A DNA stretch of 64,000 bases from Ptychodera flava (taxonomy: Eukaryota > Hemichordata > Enteropneusta > Ptychoderidae): positions 22,493,877-22,557,876 of the forward strand of contig NC_091944.1 of NCBI RefSeq assembly GCF_041260155.1. Reading direction: 5' to 3'. The notes under the pieces were generated by a model. That model did not search any database. It was not told where the DNA came from and saw only the letters and a program-made list of their open reading frames with translations. Every line of letters starts with the position of its first letter. The stretch's first letter is position 1. The position numbers and the translations under genes were made by a program. This document shows positions 23,454-35,339 of the stretch, piece after piece.

Positions 23454-25121
23454 CTACAATGACAGTATTTGCTTCGCTTTCTCAGCTATTTCATTTCTAA
23501 CGTGCTTTCCTGTCGGGCCAATCGGAAACGAGTCAAAAAATAAGACATACTTCGGTAGGGAGGTTTCGGACAAATGAAGGCGAGCAAACTGAAAAAGATC
23601 ATCCACTGTTGCTTTCTCGCCTTCTTTAAGACAAACACAGGAACAGACTTCTTCGATAGATCGTTCATCGGGAACTCTGATCGTTTCTGATACTTTTACT
23701 GCAGGGTGCCTTATTAGAACCGAGTCGACTTCTTGGGGATAGACTTTAATCGACCCTTTTATGATGACCTCTTTCTTTCGTCCGATGATGTCAAGGCAGC
23801 CATCTTCTTCCATTTTACATAGATCACCTGTGTGGAACCAGCCAGACTGATCTAGCGCAGCTTTGGTCTCGTCTTCATCATCTTCATACCTTAGCATGGT
23901 GTAAGGTGACCTGAGACAAAGTTCACCGATAATACCTCGTGGTACTATATGACCTCTGTCGCTGATAATTTTCGCTTCGAAGTGGTCCATCGGATAACCA
24001 GTTTTGTCGAATTTCTCAGGGTCTTCATTGAACGTGATGGCGCCGAGCTCAGTGCTGCCAAGCAAATCGTAAAAGTTTGGGTTGACTGAATTTCTGAATT
24101 CTTCAACAGCGTCCTTCGGAAGACGATTACCGGTCACTGCCATGTACCTAAGGTCACTTAGGTCGAGCTCACGAAGTCTTGGAGAATGGAGGAAGTCAAA
24201 TATAAATGTACACATGAACCATGCCACTGTCACTGCCTCTTTCTTCATCAGATGTGCCAATTCCTCAACTTCATACTTTTCATCAGGTACTACGACTTTA
24301 AAACCGTGGATGACGCCCATAGCGAGGGTATGTTCAGCACTCGAATTAGAGAACTTTGTAACCGCCAGATAACAAATGTCTGCGTCCAATAACTCTGACA
24401 GTCGCCGACCATATGCATGTATGCTCTCCACAACGCACCTATGCGACCTCACCACGGCTTTCGGCCAGCCAGTGCTTCCAGATGTAAAAAGAATCATGAC
24501 CTCATCATCTGCGTCAACACTTTCTCGCAAATCTGTGAGTCTTTTGTAGTCTTCTTCATTTCCCATCTTCATTACATCCTCGTAGCGAATCATCCCAGCT
24601 TTGTTTTCATGGCCGAGATGAATTACTGTTCGAAGGGTTGGTATTCTTGATATCGCGGGAAAGCGACCGTCTGCCAGGGTTGGTGTCTCTGGTGCAACAT
24701 TCAGCAACATTCTCTCATGGGCCCCGGGCGAGACGATCAGAGCAGTGACCTTCGTTTTGTTCATCACATATTCAAACTTTTCTTCCTTAAACCCTGTCGG
24801 TACGCGGACAAGCTGCAGTTTGGTGTACGCCGACGCATAGTACGATGTTATCCATTCGTATCGGTTGGTCACCCAAATACCAAGACGCTGACCCGACTTC
24901 AATCCCAAGTGAACAAGGCCAGCAGCTAGAGCGATGACGTCATCACGCAGTTGCTTGAACGTGACTGGCTTTCTAATACCATTTTCAACAAAAACAAAGG
25001 CTTCTCGGGTAGCAAACCTGACCGCTGATTGGTCTAATGAATCGCACAGTGTTTTTCCAATCAATGGTGACCGAGATGTTGCATGTGAGTAACTTTTTGC
25101 TGGTTTGGTTGCTCGGAGCAT
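23454..25121 (-). CDS. Acyl-CoA synthetase (AMP-binding, ACSF2-like)
   Basis: 555 residues in a single open frame. It is an ANL-superfamily adenylating enzyme that would activate a carboxylic acid with ATP and transfer it to CoA. Visible motifs: ATP-loop TSGSTGWPK (residues 213-221), LGSTELG (354-360), GWFHTGD (427-433), the hinge GRKKEVIIKGS (447-457) with the following YPQEVD, and PTGKHVRNE with the expected catalytic Lys at 539. The loop is close to the usual TSGTTGxPK; the hinge has KGS in place of the more common KGG or KGA. The N-terminus is basic and Ser-rich (MLRATKPAKSYSHATSRS), which could be a mitochondrial targeting peptide. It is somewhat shorter than ACSF2 of vertebrates. ACSF2 or another medium-chain-like family member is likely; substrate cannot be told. 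No intron or frameshift; an (AT)n tract lies 60 bp upstream of the start. Confidence 0.92.
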   Translation of the reverse strand: MLRATKPAKSYSHATSRSPLIGKTLCDSLDQSAVRFATREAFVFVENGIRKPVTFKQLRDDVIALAAGLVHLGLKSGQRLGIWVTNRYEWITSYYASAYTKLQLVRVPTGFKEEKFEYVMNKTKVTALIVSPGAHERMLLNVAPETPTLADGRFPAISRIPTLRTVIHLGHENKAGMIRYEDVMKMGNEEDYKRLTDLRESVDADDEVMILFTSGSTGWPKAVVRSHRCVVESIHAYGRRLSELLDADICYLAVTKFSNSSAEHTLAMGVIHGFKVVVPDEKYEVEELAHLMKKEAVTVAWFMCTFIFDFLHSPRLRELDLSDLRYMAVTGNRLPKDAVEEFRNSVNPNFYDLLGSTELGAITFNEDPEKFDKTGYPMDHFEAKIISDRGHIVPRGIIGELCLRSPYTMLRYEDDEDETKAALDQSGWFHTGDLCKMEEDGCLDIIGRKKEVIIKGSIKVYPQEVDSVLIRHPAVKVSETIRVPDERSIEEVCSCVCLKEGEKATVDDLFQFARLHLSETSLPKYVLFFDSFPIGPTGKHVRNEIAEKAKQILSL

Positions 25122-25180
25122 TTTTGATATTTGAGCTGTGGAAAAAAAGGAAACCTATTATACGGTGGAAACATTGTCTG

Positions 25181-25181
<1 letters not shown>

Positions 25182-25250
<69 letters not shown>
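25182..25250. repeat. (AT)n microsatellite
   Basis: About 34 AT dinucleotides just upstream of the acyl-CoA synthetase start. It produces spurious Tyr-Ile reading frames on both strands. Confidence 0.97.
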
Positions 25251-25253
<3 letters not shown>

Positions 25254-25424
25254 ACTGTACATATAGATGTTACTTTATACATATATACATACATAAACTT
25301 ACATACATAGACGCATATTCATTCATGATGAAGGAGAAGCATCGTGTTGGTACTAAAGTTTTATGCTAAAAATTCTCTATCAATAAGAAACATTCTTATA
25401 CCTTGCATCTAGCATTATATAAGA

Positions 25425-25532
25425 TAGCGAGATAGCTAGATAGATAACTAAATAGATTGCTAGCAAGCTAGATATAAGATAGAAAGACAGACAGACATAC
25501 AGACAGGTAGACAGGTAGATAGGTAGATAGGC

Positions 25533-25588
<56 letters not shown>

Positions 25589-25590
25589 TG
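25425..25590. repeat. GATA-type microsatellite
   Basis: A clean (GATA)n tract at about 25530-25588 follows degenerate GATA/GACA/GGTA repeats. Non-coding; the Ser-Ile-Tyr-Leu frames are repeat translation. Confidence 0.95.
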
Positions 25591-27164
<1,574 letters not shown>

Positions 27165-27445
27165 GGGTACTTTAACTCCCTTCCTGTCAAGTCCATATTT
27201 CACCACCAGGTCAAGATGGTTAAAATTAATGAAACACAACATATTCCATATGGTGTATTTTAACATAATACTGTACATTTGAAGGCTGTTGAAAACATAA
27301 ATACTGTTAACTTGATTTTTTTTTGACTAAAGATGCTATAACAGACCAAGCCAAGTGAGTGAAAAAACGTCGTGTTTTGGCTCAAAACCGCTTTATACTG
27401 ACTTGGCTGATGGGGAATTGATACTGTCTGGCAGGAAAAGGGTTA
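27165..27445 (+). repeat. Dispersed repeat family R1, copy 3
   Basis: Aligns with 2066-2395. The ends read TTTAACTCCCTTCCTGTC and GGCAGGAAAAGGGTTAA, i.e. inverted ends next to TTAA. This is the best-preserved copy for defining the termini and suggests a small TTAA-targeting non-autonomous element. Confidence 0.65.
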
Positions 27446-27479
27446 ATTACAAGTCCTCTGAGAGGACTACTGTAAGCTG

Positions 27480-29230
27480 CCATACTAATTACAAAAGGTC
27501 ATTAAAATGAATCAATTAGTAGTTAATCGACAGGATGCTGCCAAACAATTTTGCATCCTATCCTAACACTGAAAAGTTCATTACATATGCAATTACCAAT
27601 TGATTAACTTGACACTGATAAATGTCTTTTTCACTGTTAAAGCAATTTGAGCTCAACATCTGTACCAAGTTTCATGAAATTTGTTGAACTATTTCTTGAC
27701 ATATCAGCTTAATTACCAAAGTTCATTAAATATGCAAAATAAGCAATTAATTGATGAGAAACTGCTACATATCTTTGCACACCATTTGACTACTGGAAGG
27801 AAAAAATCTGTACCATGATTCATTAAATTTGATGCTGCATTATTAGACATATGACAATAATTATAAAAGTTCATAAAATATGTAAATTAGCAATTAATTG
27901 ACATGATACTCCTTAAAGAGGCACTCCCTCTTGGTAACATTTTAAATCACATTTTTTTTAATGCCAACAATCGATATTTGACGTTGCGACTGCGTGCGGA
28001 TCGCGAGATATCGATAAAAACATGTCATTTCCCCAGCGTATTTTTCACATCCCGAAGATTTACGATCGTTTCTGATTTCGACCCGAAATCCCCCGAAGGT
28101 TTGTTGTTGTGCTGATTGACGATATTCTAGGGAGTCTACAATAAGTTCGAACGACGCCATTAATTTACTTCCACTGCAAAGACTTTGTATACAGTATTAT
28201 GCCTTTACCTCAGGTAAGTTTTTTAAACTTCTCCTTAGTTTTTGTCGTTTTCATTATTCTAAATCAGTTGTATTATATGTTTAACCAATACCACATAAAC
28301 ATTGGTTTTTACGTGTCAAATATTAGCCGCCTCCGATGACTACATTTTGTTGTTTGCCACACAGTAAGCCGTGCGCATGGTATGCGTCTATGCATACCAA
28401 GCGGCGGCCGCTATGTATCAACCACACATAACTGTGCCAGTCACCTATGTGAATTCTGGTGGAATCAGCAAAAATTGTTTTTCGTTTATACGCCAAGTCA
28501 GTAAGACTCAGCTTTCTCCCACGGGACATGACCATCTCCGACGCATACTGTGGCGTACATCAGCGTCAGCATAGACTCGTACTCCATAGCTTAGTTGACA
28601 ATGGCACCAGTGCTGAACGTTCGATGTTCGGAAGCTGAATTTAGGTGGGCCACCGGAATTCAAACTTTTACTTTTTTGAAGACATGTTTTTATCGATATC
28701 TCGCGATCCGCGCGTAGTCGCCACGTCAAATATCGACCGTTGGCATTTAAAAAATGTGCTTTAAAATGTTACCAAATGGGAGTGCCACTTTAATGTGTTC
28801 ACAAAGTTTATAATGCTGACAGATCAACATCTGCTCCACGTTTCATAAACTTTAAAAAGTATTTCTGGAGATGGCCCACTAATTAGGAAAAGGAACGAAA
28901 TATGCAAATTAGCAATTAATTATCATGATACTGCTAAGTGTCTTGTACACTATTGTAGGGCTATGTGCTAAAGATTTGTTCCACTTGTTTCATTAAATCT
29001 GTAGCAGTATATTCTAGAAATCACCCTAATTGCAAAAATTCATCAAATATGCAAATTAGCAATTAATTGATGCAATACTGACATATGTCGTTGACTGATA
29101 TTAGAACTCTGTGTGAAAATCATCTGCACAAAGTTTCATCAAATTTGGCACAGTTGTACCAGAAACAGTGCTCTAATCCAGAATTATGCAAATTAGCACT
29201 AATTATGCATGCCACACCAATATAAATTGA
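27480..29230 (-). repeat. Diverged tandem array, about 146-bp period (family T2), part 1
   Basis: The unit contains ATATGCAAATTAGCAATTAATTG, AACATCTGTACCAAGTTTCAT and AAATTTGATGCAGTATTTCT-type blocks. The ATATGCAAATT anchor recurs at 27586, 27731, 27879, 28901, 29048 and 29185. Intervals are 145, 148, 147 and 137 bp; the 1022-bp gap becomes 145 when the inserted Kolobok-like element (873 bp plus 4-bp duplication) is removed. The reverse complement shares phrases with family T1 (GAAACTTGGTACAG and TTTGCATATTT), so T1 and T2 may be related. Confidence 0.8.
27917..28789. mobile_element. Kolobok-like element, copy 2 (TTAA target site)
   Basis: The termini AGAGGCACTCCC (27917) and GGGAGTGCCACT (ending 28789) adjoin TTAA at 27913-27916 and 28790-28793. 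It is 873 bp and in the opposite orientation to the copy at 20733-22465. The insertion into the T2 array is confirmed by period restoration. Both copies keep a short ATG-led segment ending in CAG|GTAAGT (here 28199-28213), which looks like a first-exon remnant of a transposase gene. No catalytic ORF remains. Confidence 0.85.
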
Positions 29231-29800
29231 CCTGCATATGTATGCCATAGTGTAGTATCCTTGTACCAAGTTTAAAAAGAATTGGCACAGGCATATCTCA
29301 GATATCTGCACTCATGAGCCCCTATGCATGGACACAGCATTAATATTAATTTCATCCTTGAACCCCTGTGGATCATACCTGGGGACCCTGTGGATGGATA
29401 TCAAATACAGGAAAGAAAACGGCTGTCACACAGCCATTTTTGATCGAATCATTACAAAAATCGGCGTGCATATATATGTGAAAAGGATTAATAAATGTAC
29501 TAACTTTCAATGCAATCGCGCCCGGCATCGCTGAGAAATTTACGTGAACGAATGCACAGTCGTCAAATATAAGAAACAAAATGGCCGCCACACAGCCATT
29601 TTGTACCGGATACAAACAAAATTCAATGTGCATATGTATAACATATAGAGTAATCTATGTACCAAAGATGTGCTGTGAAATCACAACGTCCTATGTCCAA
29701 CGCCCCTGGGAAGCAGAAAAGTGGGCCACATCAATCTTCTGAAATGAAATAACAAATGCTGTGCCCGGCCTGCTATGCTTAAAATTGAAAAGAGTTAATA
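29231..29800. repeat. Degenerate repeats with GGCCGCCACACAGCC motif
   Basis: Two related blocks near 29418 and 29578 share an ACACAGCCATTTT core followed by GTGCATAT, about 160 bp apart, next to the T2 array. No gene recognised. Confidence 0.5.
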
Positions 29801-30400
29801 TCATTGACTGAGGTTGACCTGAAGTTCCCTAAACTGCAACTGATTGAACCGAATGACACCACCTATATCATGCTTATTCTTAGTGGTGATTTCCCCAATC
29901 CTGAGGAATCCATAGAAGGCTGTTAGAAACATTGCTCTGAATAAACAACACTGATAAGCTGATGTAATAACATCTGGAATGGTCTTAACTAGACAATGCA
30001 AAATATCACGTGTGATAGGAAACGAGTATCCAGTTTGTGTACCATAAAAGAATTGGTTAGGTCTGAAAAACCTGCAAGTTTATTAACATAGCTTATGCCT
30101 GACAAGTAAGTTGACACAGTGGATGGGGCAAGGTGCTGTCTGGAAAGGTAACCAATAAACAATGCAATAGCCGTGTCTGAGAGTGGTAGTGATGGACAAT
30201 GCACCCCAAATTGGCTGCCCGTGAACTGTATAAAAAGCCTCCATGCACGTTGGTATGTTTTCCTAGATGAACCGTTAACGGCTTGCAGCAGAAGCCTGCT
30301 CACTTCCACCTCCAACTGATTGGTAGAAACTGTGAGGGGATTGGAGTTGGGTTGGTATCCATGCCCTGAGCCACAGATCTGAACTGGCCCACCTGCCAGT
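29801..30400 (-). pseudogene. Tyrosine recombinase fragment (YR transposable element)
   Basis: On the minus strand a core-binding-like domain reads SRKTYQRAWRLFIQFTG ... LFIGYLS ... APSTVSTYLSGISYVNKLAGF (30315-29990). A frame change near 30000 leads into the catalytic domain start, SAYQCCLFRAMFLTAFYGF then LRIGEIT. In phage-integrase-fold recombinases the Arg of this box is the first catalytic residue. The frame ends at 29801, so the His-x-x-Arg and Tyr boxes are missing. The open frame continues upstream to about 30405 without an ATG. Crypton and DIRS/Ngaro-type elements both carry such enzymes; which one this is cannot be decided. Decayed and truncated. Confidence 0.75.
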
Positions 30401-30593
30401 TGCCTAGAAACTTGAACCCCTGACCCGTAATGTCATTGTTAACTGATTGGGCTACAACTGGAGATGTATTAGCTGCGGCTGGGCTTGAGGAGGTGAAAAG
30501 GCCAGCATCCTTTCAACCCTGGATGACTGTTCGCGATATAGTGGCTGCTAATGCACTGGGATCGGTGTGAGTCCAAGAAGTGACACTAGGTGT

Positions 30594-30812
30594 TCAAACT
30601 GCAGCAACCAGTTGTTCGTTATGTTGACTGGTACCGGGAACTTGTAGGAATTCTTGAATAGGTTCAGCTGCATGTGGAGGATTGACCGATGCTCTCACTG
30701 GGACAGCACATGTTGTTGTTGATGAAACCTTGCGTTTAGCTGTAGCTGCTCTGGTGGCCGGTGCTTTTCGCTTCGGTGGCATGCTGTTGATAAAGTGAAA
30801 TACTGACAGCAA
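30594..30812 (-). pseudogene. Possible N-terminal exon of the YR element ORF
   Basis: Minus-strand frame containing MPPKRKAPATRAATAKRK and then Ser/Thr/Pro-rich sequence. The basic N-terminus would suit a DNA-binding or nuclear protein. It precedes the recombinase fragment on the same strand by about 200 bp of disrupted sequence. No domain recognised; the link to the recombinase is inferred from position. Confidence 0.4.
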
Positions 30813-31574
30813 GTAAAGTGGACTAGACCTTTGGCCCTATTGGCTAATGATAACAATAGCCATGCCAGCATAGGGAAGAAAAATAAAATAAAGCTTGCAC
30901 TGCATAATAAAATGTAAAAAATGTAAACCCTTCACCCTGGTAACACATAATTTAAGTACAAAGAAATTAAAATAACCACTGCATAAATTAAACAGTGCAC
31001 GTGGCTACAAATTATACCAACCCTTGAAACAGAAGGTAAATCCAACCAATAATATTGGTAAACCACTCTCCCCTGACAAGGTATGTGAGAGGGTACAAAA
31101 ACAGCACTAGTGCAAATGGCCACCAAAATGGTAACCGGGTAAGATATTGCACTAATCATGCTGTAAAAAGGGGATACCTTCATTGGGTGAATTAAAACTA
31201 TGCAAATAAAAATGCATACATAAGTAATACGTAATAAGGTATGTCTAACCAAAATTAATAATTGATGGTAAAACCACTCTGCCATGACCAGATATGTCAG
31301 TGTGAGTGGGAACAAAAAAAACCAAACAAATTAAAATAACCCCAATATGCATGTACGCAAGGCTGTAAAGTGTAAACGAATGTACAGAAACTGATAACAC
31401 CGACACTACTGGCAGTACTGCACCATCAAAACACGCTCAAATTAACCGTAATGATTTAAGAACTGCCCCGTAAGCTCCTATAATAAGAAGACGTTCGTAT
31501 AGATGGCGCTTTAAAAAGCAGAGAACGTAACGTGGGCCAAAATTACCTCATGGGCCACAATTGCCCAATTTACC
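30813..31574. other. No gene recognised; likely interior of the YR element
   Basis: AT-rich, with a partial internal duplication: the phrases around GGTAAACCACTCTCCCCTGAC (31058) and GGTAAAACCACTCTGCC (31266) repeat about 207 bp apart. No coding motif. Confidence 0.45.
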
Positions 31575-32110
31575 TTACCTGATCTCGCCAAGTGCGCTAA
31601 AATGAACCCCATCGGCGCAGAAAATCTGTGCACACTTGCTAAAAACACGCTTGTGTTTCCAGAAATGCCCAAAGGCCAAGCCTTCTAACTCGGCCTCTAA
31701 GAAAGTGTTCAACTGTGAGACACGCTCGTTGAAAACGGCTACTACATGATGTGATGCGCGGGAAAATCTGGCAAACAAAAATAACCTTGACGTCCATGTA
31801 ATCGTGCAAATGCTGCACGAAATGCATCAGACTTGAGCCGACAATAGCTGCTGAAAGTGATGACAAATCATTAGCACCTAGCTGTAAAACAACCACATCT
31901 GGGTTAAAACGCTGGACGACATGTAAATCAAAACGCCGTACATTTTTCACCGTACGGCCTCCGATGCCGTGTAGTTGTATTTCTGCAGAACTGCTCATGT
32001 TGAATGACTGCGGCATAGGACGTGCGTTACGCGGTAATGACATAGATGCCTCGCCACGAAAGAATGACCTAAAGTTAACACCTTTGGCTTCATACTGATT
32101 GCCAAAAACA
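31575..32110 (-). pseudogene. SGNH/GDSL-type hydrolase domain, frameshifted
   Basis: Reading down the minus strand, three frames together show the SGNH blocks. KVLTLGHSFVARH (near 32070) supplies the Ser block. IQLHGIGGRTV and VVVLQLGANDLSS (31960-31870) supply the Gly and Asn blocks. FCADGVHFSALGE (about 31610-31580) supplies the Asp-His block. Frame changes occur near 32045 and 31775. Such hydrolase domains are known in some eukaryotic transposable elements, including Ngaro-type elements that also carry tyrosine recombinases. Together with the recombinase fragment 1.2 kb downstream on the same strand, this suggests one decayed element at about 29.8-32.2 kb. Confidence 0.75.
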
Positions 32111-32639
32111 TGTGCCTGGATGCCCGGCACTTACATAAGGGTAGGACCCTAAGACAAAAAAATACCGCAATTATACGTTGTCGCTCAAATTTGATCAGAA
32201 TTGGTATATACCAGTATGGGTTACCAATGATCAACAATAAATGTTATTTCTATCTGTTCAGTGGAGGAAAATTCTACGTTGATGTTATGACAATGATTTC
32301 TGCACTGTACAACCAGGAAAACAACAAGAAATATTTAAACCAGAAAAACAAGCATGACAAAAGTAAATAAGGTCTGAAACTTTAGGTAATGTAGGTCAAC
32401 TTTAGCAACATGCATAGCAGAAACATATCCTTTCATATGCAAATCAACAAGGCCTATCACTTTATTGACATGCAAGTCAACATGATAAATCATGTCACTG
32501 AACTCAGTACAGACACAATATGAGGTTATCCCTCGATATCACCTCTTACCTATAGACGGTCTTTGCCCCCTCTACTGTCTATGGTTTCAGCAGGTCTGTT
32601 AATATGTAACAGTTCATAAACAATGACAGGAAATGACTC

Positions 32640-33030
32640 AAGATCAGTGGAGTTGGCCTGTGTCTTACTGGCATGCACATTTGCAGGATTTCACTTTTTC
32701 TTACCTCATTTGCCTATATTTGACACTGATGTGTTCATTTGAACAAATTCACATCTCAACCCCTGCCTGTACACCAAATACTGAGATGGCAGCTCTGGCG
32801 GTATGGGAGCCTCTGTGTCAATCTCCATGGCAGAGTTCTTATCGCGCATTACCCACAATTCCTAGTGTGTTCGAGTACGCGCGATAAGAACTCTGGTTCC
32901 GAGAGTGCCTGTCTGTGACGGACATACATCCGCACATACATACACCAAATATACAGACATACAGACGCCACCGACTCATCATATAAGCTCTTTTTGGTAT
33001 TTATATACAAAACCAAATATGAGCTAAAGA
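32640..33030 (-). repeat. Dispersed repeat R2, reverse copy
   Basis: Reverse complement of the 15217-15490 region: CTTTAGCTCATATTTGG at the right end, TGTATGTCC-type repeats, then CACCAAATACTGAG and TTCATTTGAACAAATTCACA. It is interrupted by unrelated sequence containing the inverted repeat at 32831-32895. Confidence 0.65.
32831..32895. repeat. 17-bp inverted repeat with 31-nt loop
   Basis: CAGAGTTCTTATCGCGC (32831-32847) and its exact reverse complement (32879-32895). It lies inside the R2 reverse copy; flanking direct repeats were not found. Confidence 0.7.
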
Positions 33031-33252
33031 GAGCTTGCCTGAAAAATGTAGAAACGAGGATAGAATTGTTGGAAAAACCAAACTGCCAGCTGCTTGTTTG
33101 GCGGTGTGATCCAAAAGAGGCGGGGCAATGTTGTGACCCCCCTCTAAGGCACTAATGAATGGAACTCTGTTTGCCGTAGAGGGCAGTCTACCCTTGAAAA
33201 TATGAAAACTACAACTGCATGTATATAAATCCGATATCTTTCTATAATCGTG

Positions 33253-33254
<2 letters not shown>

Positions 33255-33298
<44 letters not shown>
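33255..33298. repeat. (AT)n microsatellite
   Basis: About 21 TA dinucleotides. Confidence 0.95.
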
Positions 33299-33299
<1 letters not shown>

Positions 33300-33301
<2 letters not shown>

Positions 33302-34079
33302 CAAAACAGGTCTAAAAGATGGTCATCACAAAAGTATTACAGGAATAAATTGTTCCTTAATGCAAAAGATATTGCATGATAGAATGATTAAAACAGTGGA
33401 GCACTGACAATTATACAAACAGCAGATTATACATCGTACTATTAAAATTACACATACAAAAATAAATACATATCCTGAAACGTATTACATGGACCAAGCC
33501 AAACACGTGTACCACAATGGCATTTCTTACCACCGTACAATAGAGCTCTACTGAATTATGTTTCACAACATGCTGTTTTATACCTTGCTTCAAGCATAGA
33601 AGTACAAGCAAGACTTGTAATGATTCAAGCAAATGGGTCTACAAAAATCTAACACCAGCTCTTAATACAACATTCATAGCAAATAATTTGGTGCATTAGT
33701 GGAACAAGCATATCTGAATACCTAGTTTACTAGTTTACTTCACTATACTAAGGGTCAAACATTAAACAATAACGTACTTCATAGAATTCATGAAGAAAGA
33801 AACACCCGAAGTCCTATACAATGCCATGCACAAACACAATGAATGATGAAGAAATCAAACTAGTTGCTAAAATTAAAGGATAGGATTAATTCTCCTGAAA
33901 CACACTATATCTATGAAATCATAAAATCACCAACAGGTGCATTTCATCTATGTAGAAAAGTTCACAGAATGACATAAATATAATGGTCAATGTGTGAGCG
34001 CCAGAAGCCACTGTCTCATTAGCAATGGTCCAAGCAAAAAACCCCAATTTTCTGCCTGACTGTTCCAAAAGGCGAAAAT
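33300..34079. other. No gene recognised
   Basis: AT-rich sequence with short frames only and no recognisable element ends. Confidence 0.5.
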
Positions 34080-34270
34080 GCAATTTTGGATCAGTCGCAG
34101 ATAGCTAAACACATTGTCTGGGACCGGTCCTAGGTAGCCAAAAACATGGTCTTGGAAGAGTCCCACATAGCCAAAACCACTATCTGGCACTGGTCCCAGA
34201 TAGCCAAAAAACCTAATCTGAGACCTATCCCAGATGGCCAAAAAGCCAAATCTGTCACCGGTCCCAGAAT
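34080..34270. repeat. Short tandem array, roughly 40-bp unit
   Basis: About five diverged units built on GGTCCCAGATAGCCAAAAA with variable spacing. The Gly/Tyr/Leu-rich minus-strand frame over it is repeat translation. Confidence 0.75.
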
Positions 34271-35024
34271 GCATTTTGGGTAAGCTGGGAGTCGTAGTTT
34301 ATGGTCCCAGATTGACCTTTTAGGGACCTTTACATATCTGCCATTTCACGACAATATTACCTTGACCCTAGTAACCTGGCTAGACGACATCACGTTCTTG
34401 TTTATTCTCCCCTGTTGCACCTCGACCTGTGTCGCAGTTTATCAACCTCAGTAAGCTTATCCACGGGAACAATCTTAAACTTGCAAATCCAAGAGTGTAC
34501 GCTCACAATTACAGTAGATTGCATTGATATTAATTCGATTATAGGATCCTTTCTGTGCCTTAGCTGAAGCATAAATTGTTGTGCTACACGACCAAGAGAA
34601 GTCAACCAGCCGATTTCAAGACATATTGATCACATGTGATTTCCCCAACTGTTGATTTATTTCTGGTAACCATATCACATAGTACAATTCCCCATGCCTG
34701 CAAACATCCTACACCAGTAATATTAAACCTAAATTTACAAGTGACCGGTGAGTATCTGTACTTCACGTTTGTACTACTGGCACGGAAATTTTGGGCATAA
34801 TTATTAACCTCCCAGGCTAACTTTTCATCAGTTCCTTCCCAGCGCTCGAATCGTAATTTTCTTTGCAATCTGCGTTGAAATATTGGGACAAACACGCTTG
34901 TAAGTCTGGTGACCCCAGGATGAGTCTTCCTTAATGGCTGATCTTCGGTGACCCATTTCAAACATCGCCCGCAATGTGCTGGATGTAATGAGTTGATCCT
35001 ATAATGCGTATCAGACGCTTTCAG
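34271..35024. other. No gene recognised
   Basis: A 119-codon minus-strand frame at 34602-34961 shows no recognisable domain or splice sites and is not called. Confidence 0.45.
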
Positions 35025-35336
35025 GTCCAGTATGCGCCTCGAAAGTGAAAAATTTGAACTGTTAGACTTCCCTCAAGGGAACTTTCAACCCATTCAGACA
35101 CCATTCTCTTTAAAAATCACGAACAAAAGTCATGGGTCACTTTGCAGATTTCGATACCGGATAAATTGAAATTCAAGATGGCCGCTATCCCTATGTTAAA
35201 TCTATATAAAATAAAACACAACTAATGTTTGGATTTTCACTGTAATAAGACAGTGAAAATTGCACTTATTCAAGATCTCCAAAATGAGCCTCCTCAAAGG
35301 TATTGTAAAGTCTATCCCCGAGGCGCATTCTACCTT
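35025..35336. mobile_element. Inverted-repeat element (MITE-like), R3-related
   Basis: Ends AGTATGCGCCTCG (35029-35041) and CGAGGCGCATTCT (35319-35331), separated by about 290 bp. The same type of ends and related interior (TTCAACC..., CACTTTGCAGATTTCG) occur at 38086-38413. No clear target duplication was seen. Non-coding. Confidence 0.55.
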
Positions 35337-35339
35337 AGC

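Noticed and set aside
25037..25369. Frame with a long Tyr-Ile run; similar at 26496-26791
   Set aside because: Microsatellite (AT)n translation on both strands.
34602..34961. 119-codon minus-strand frame
   Set aside because: No domain or supporting context; length is expected by chance in a 64-kb window.
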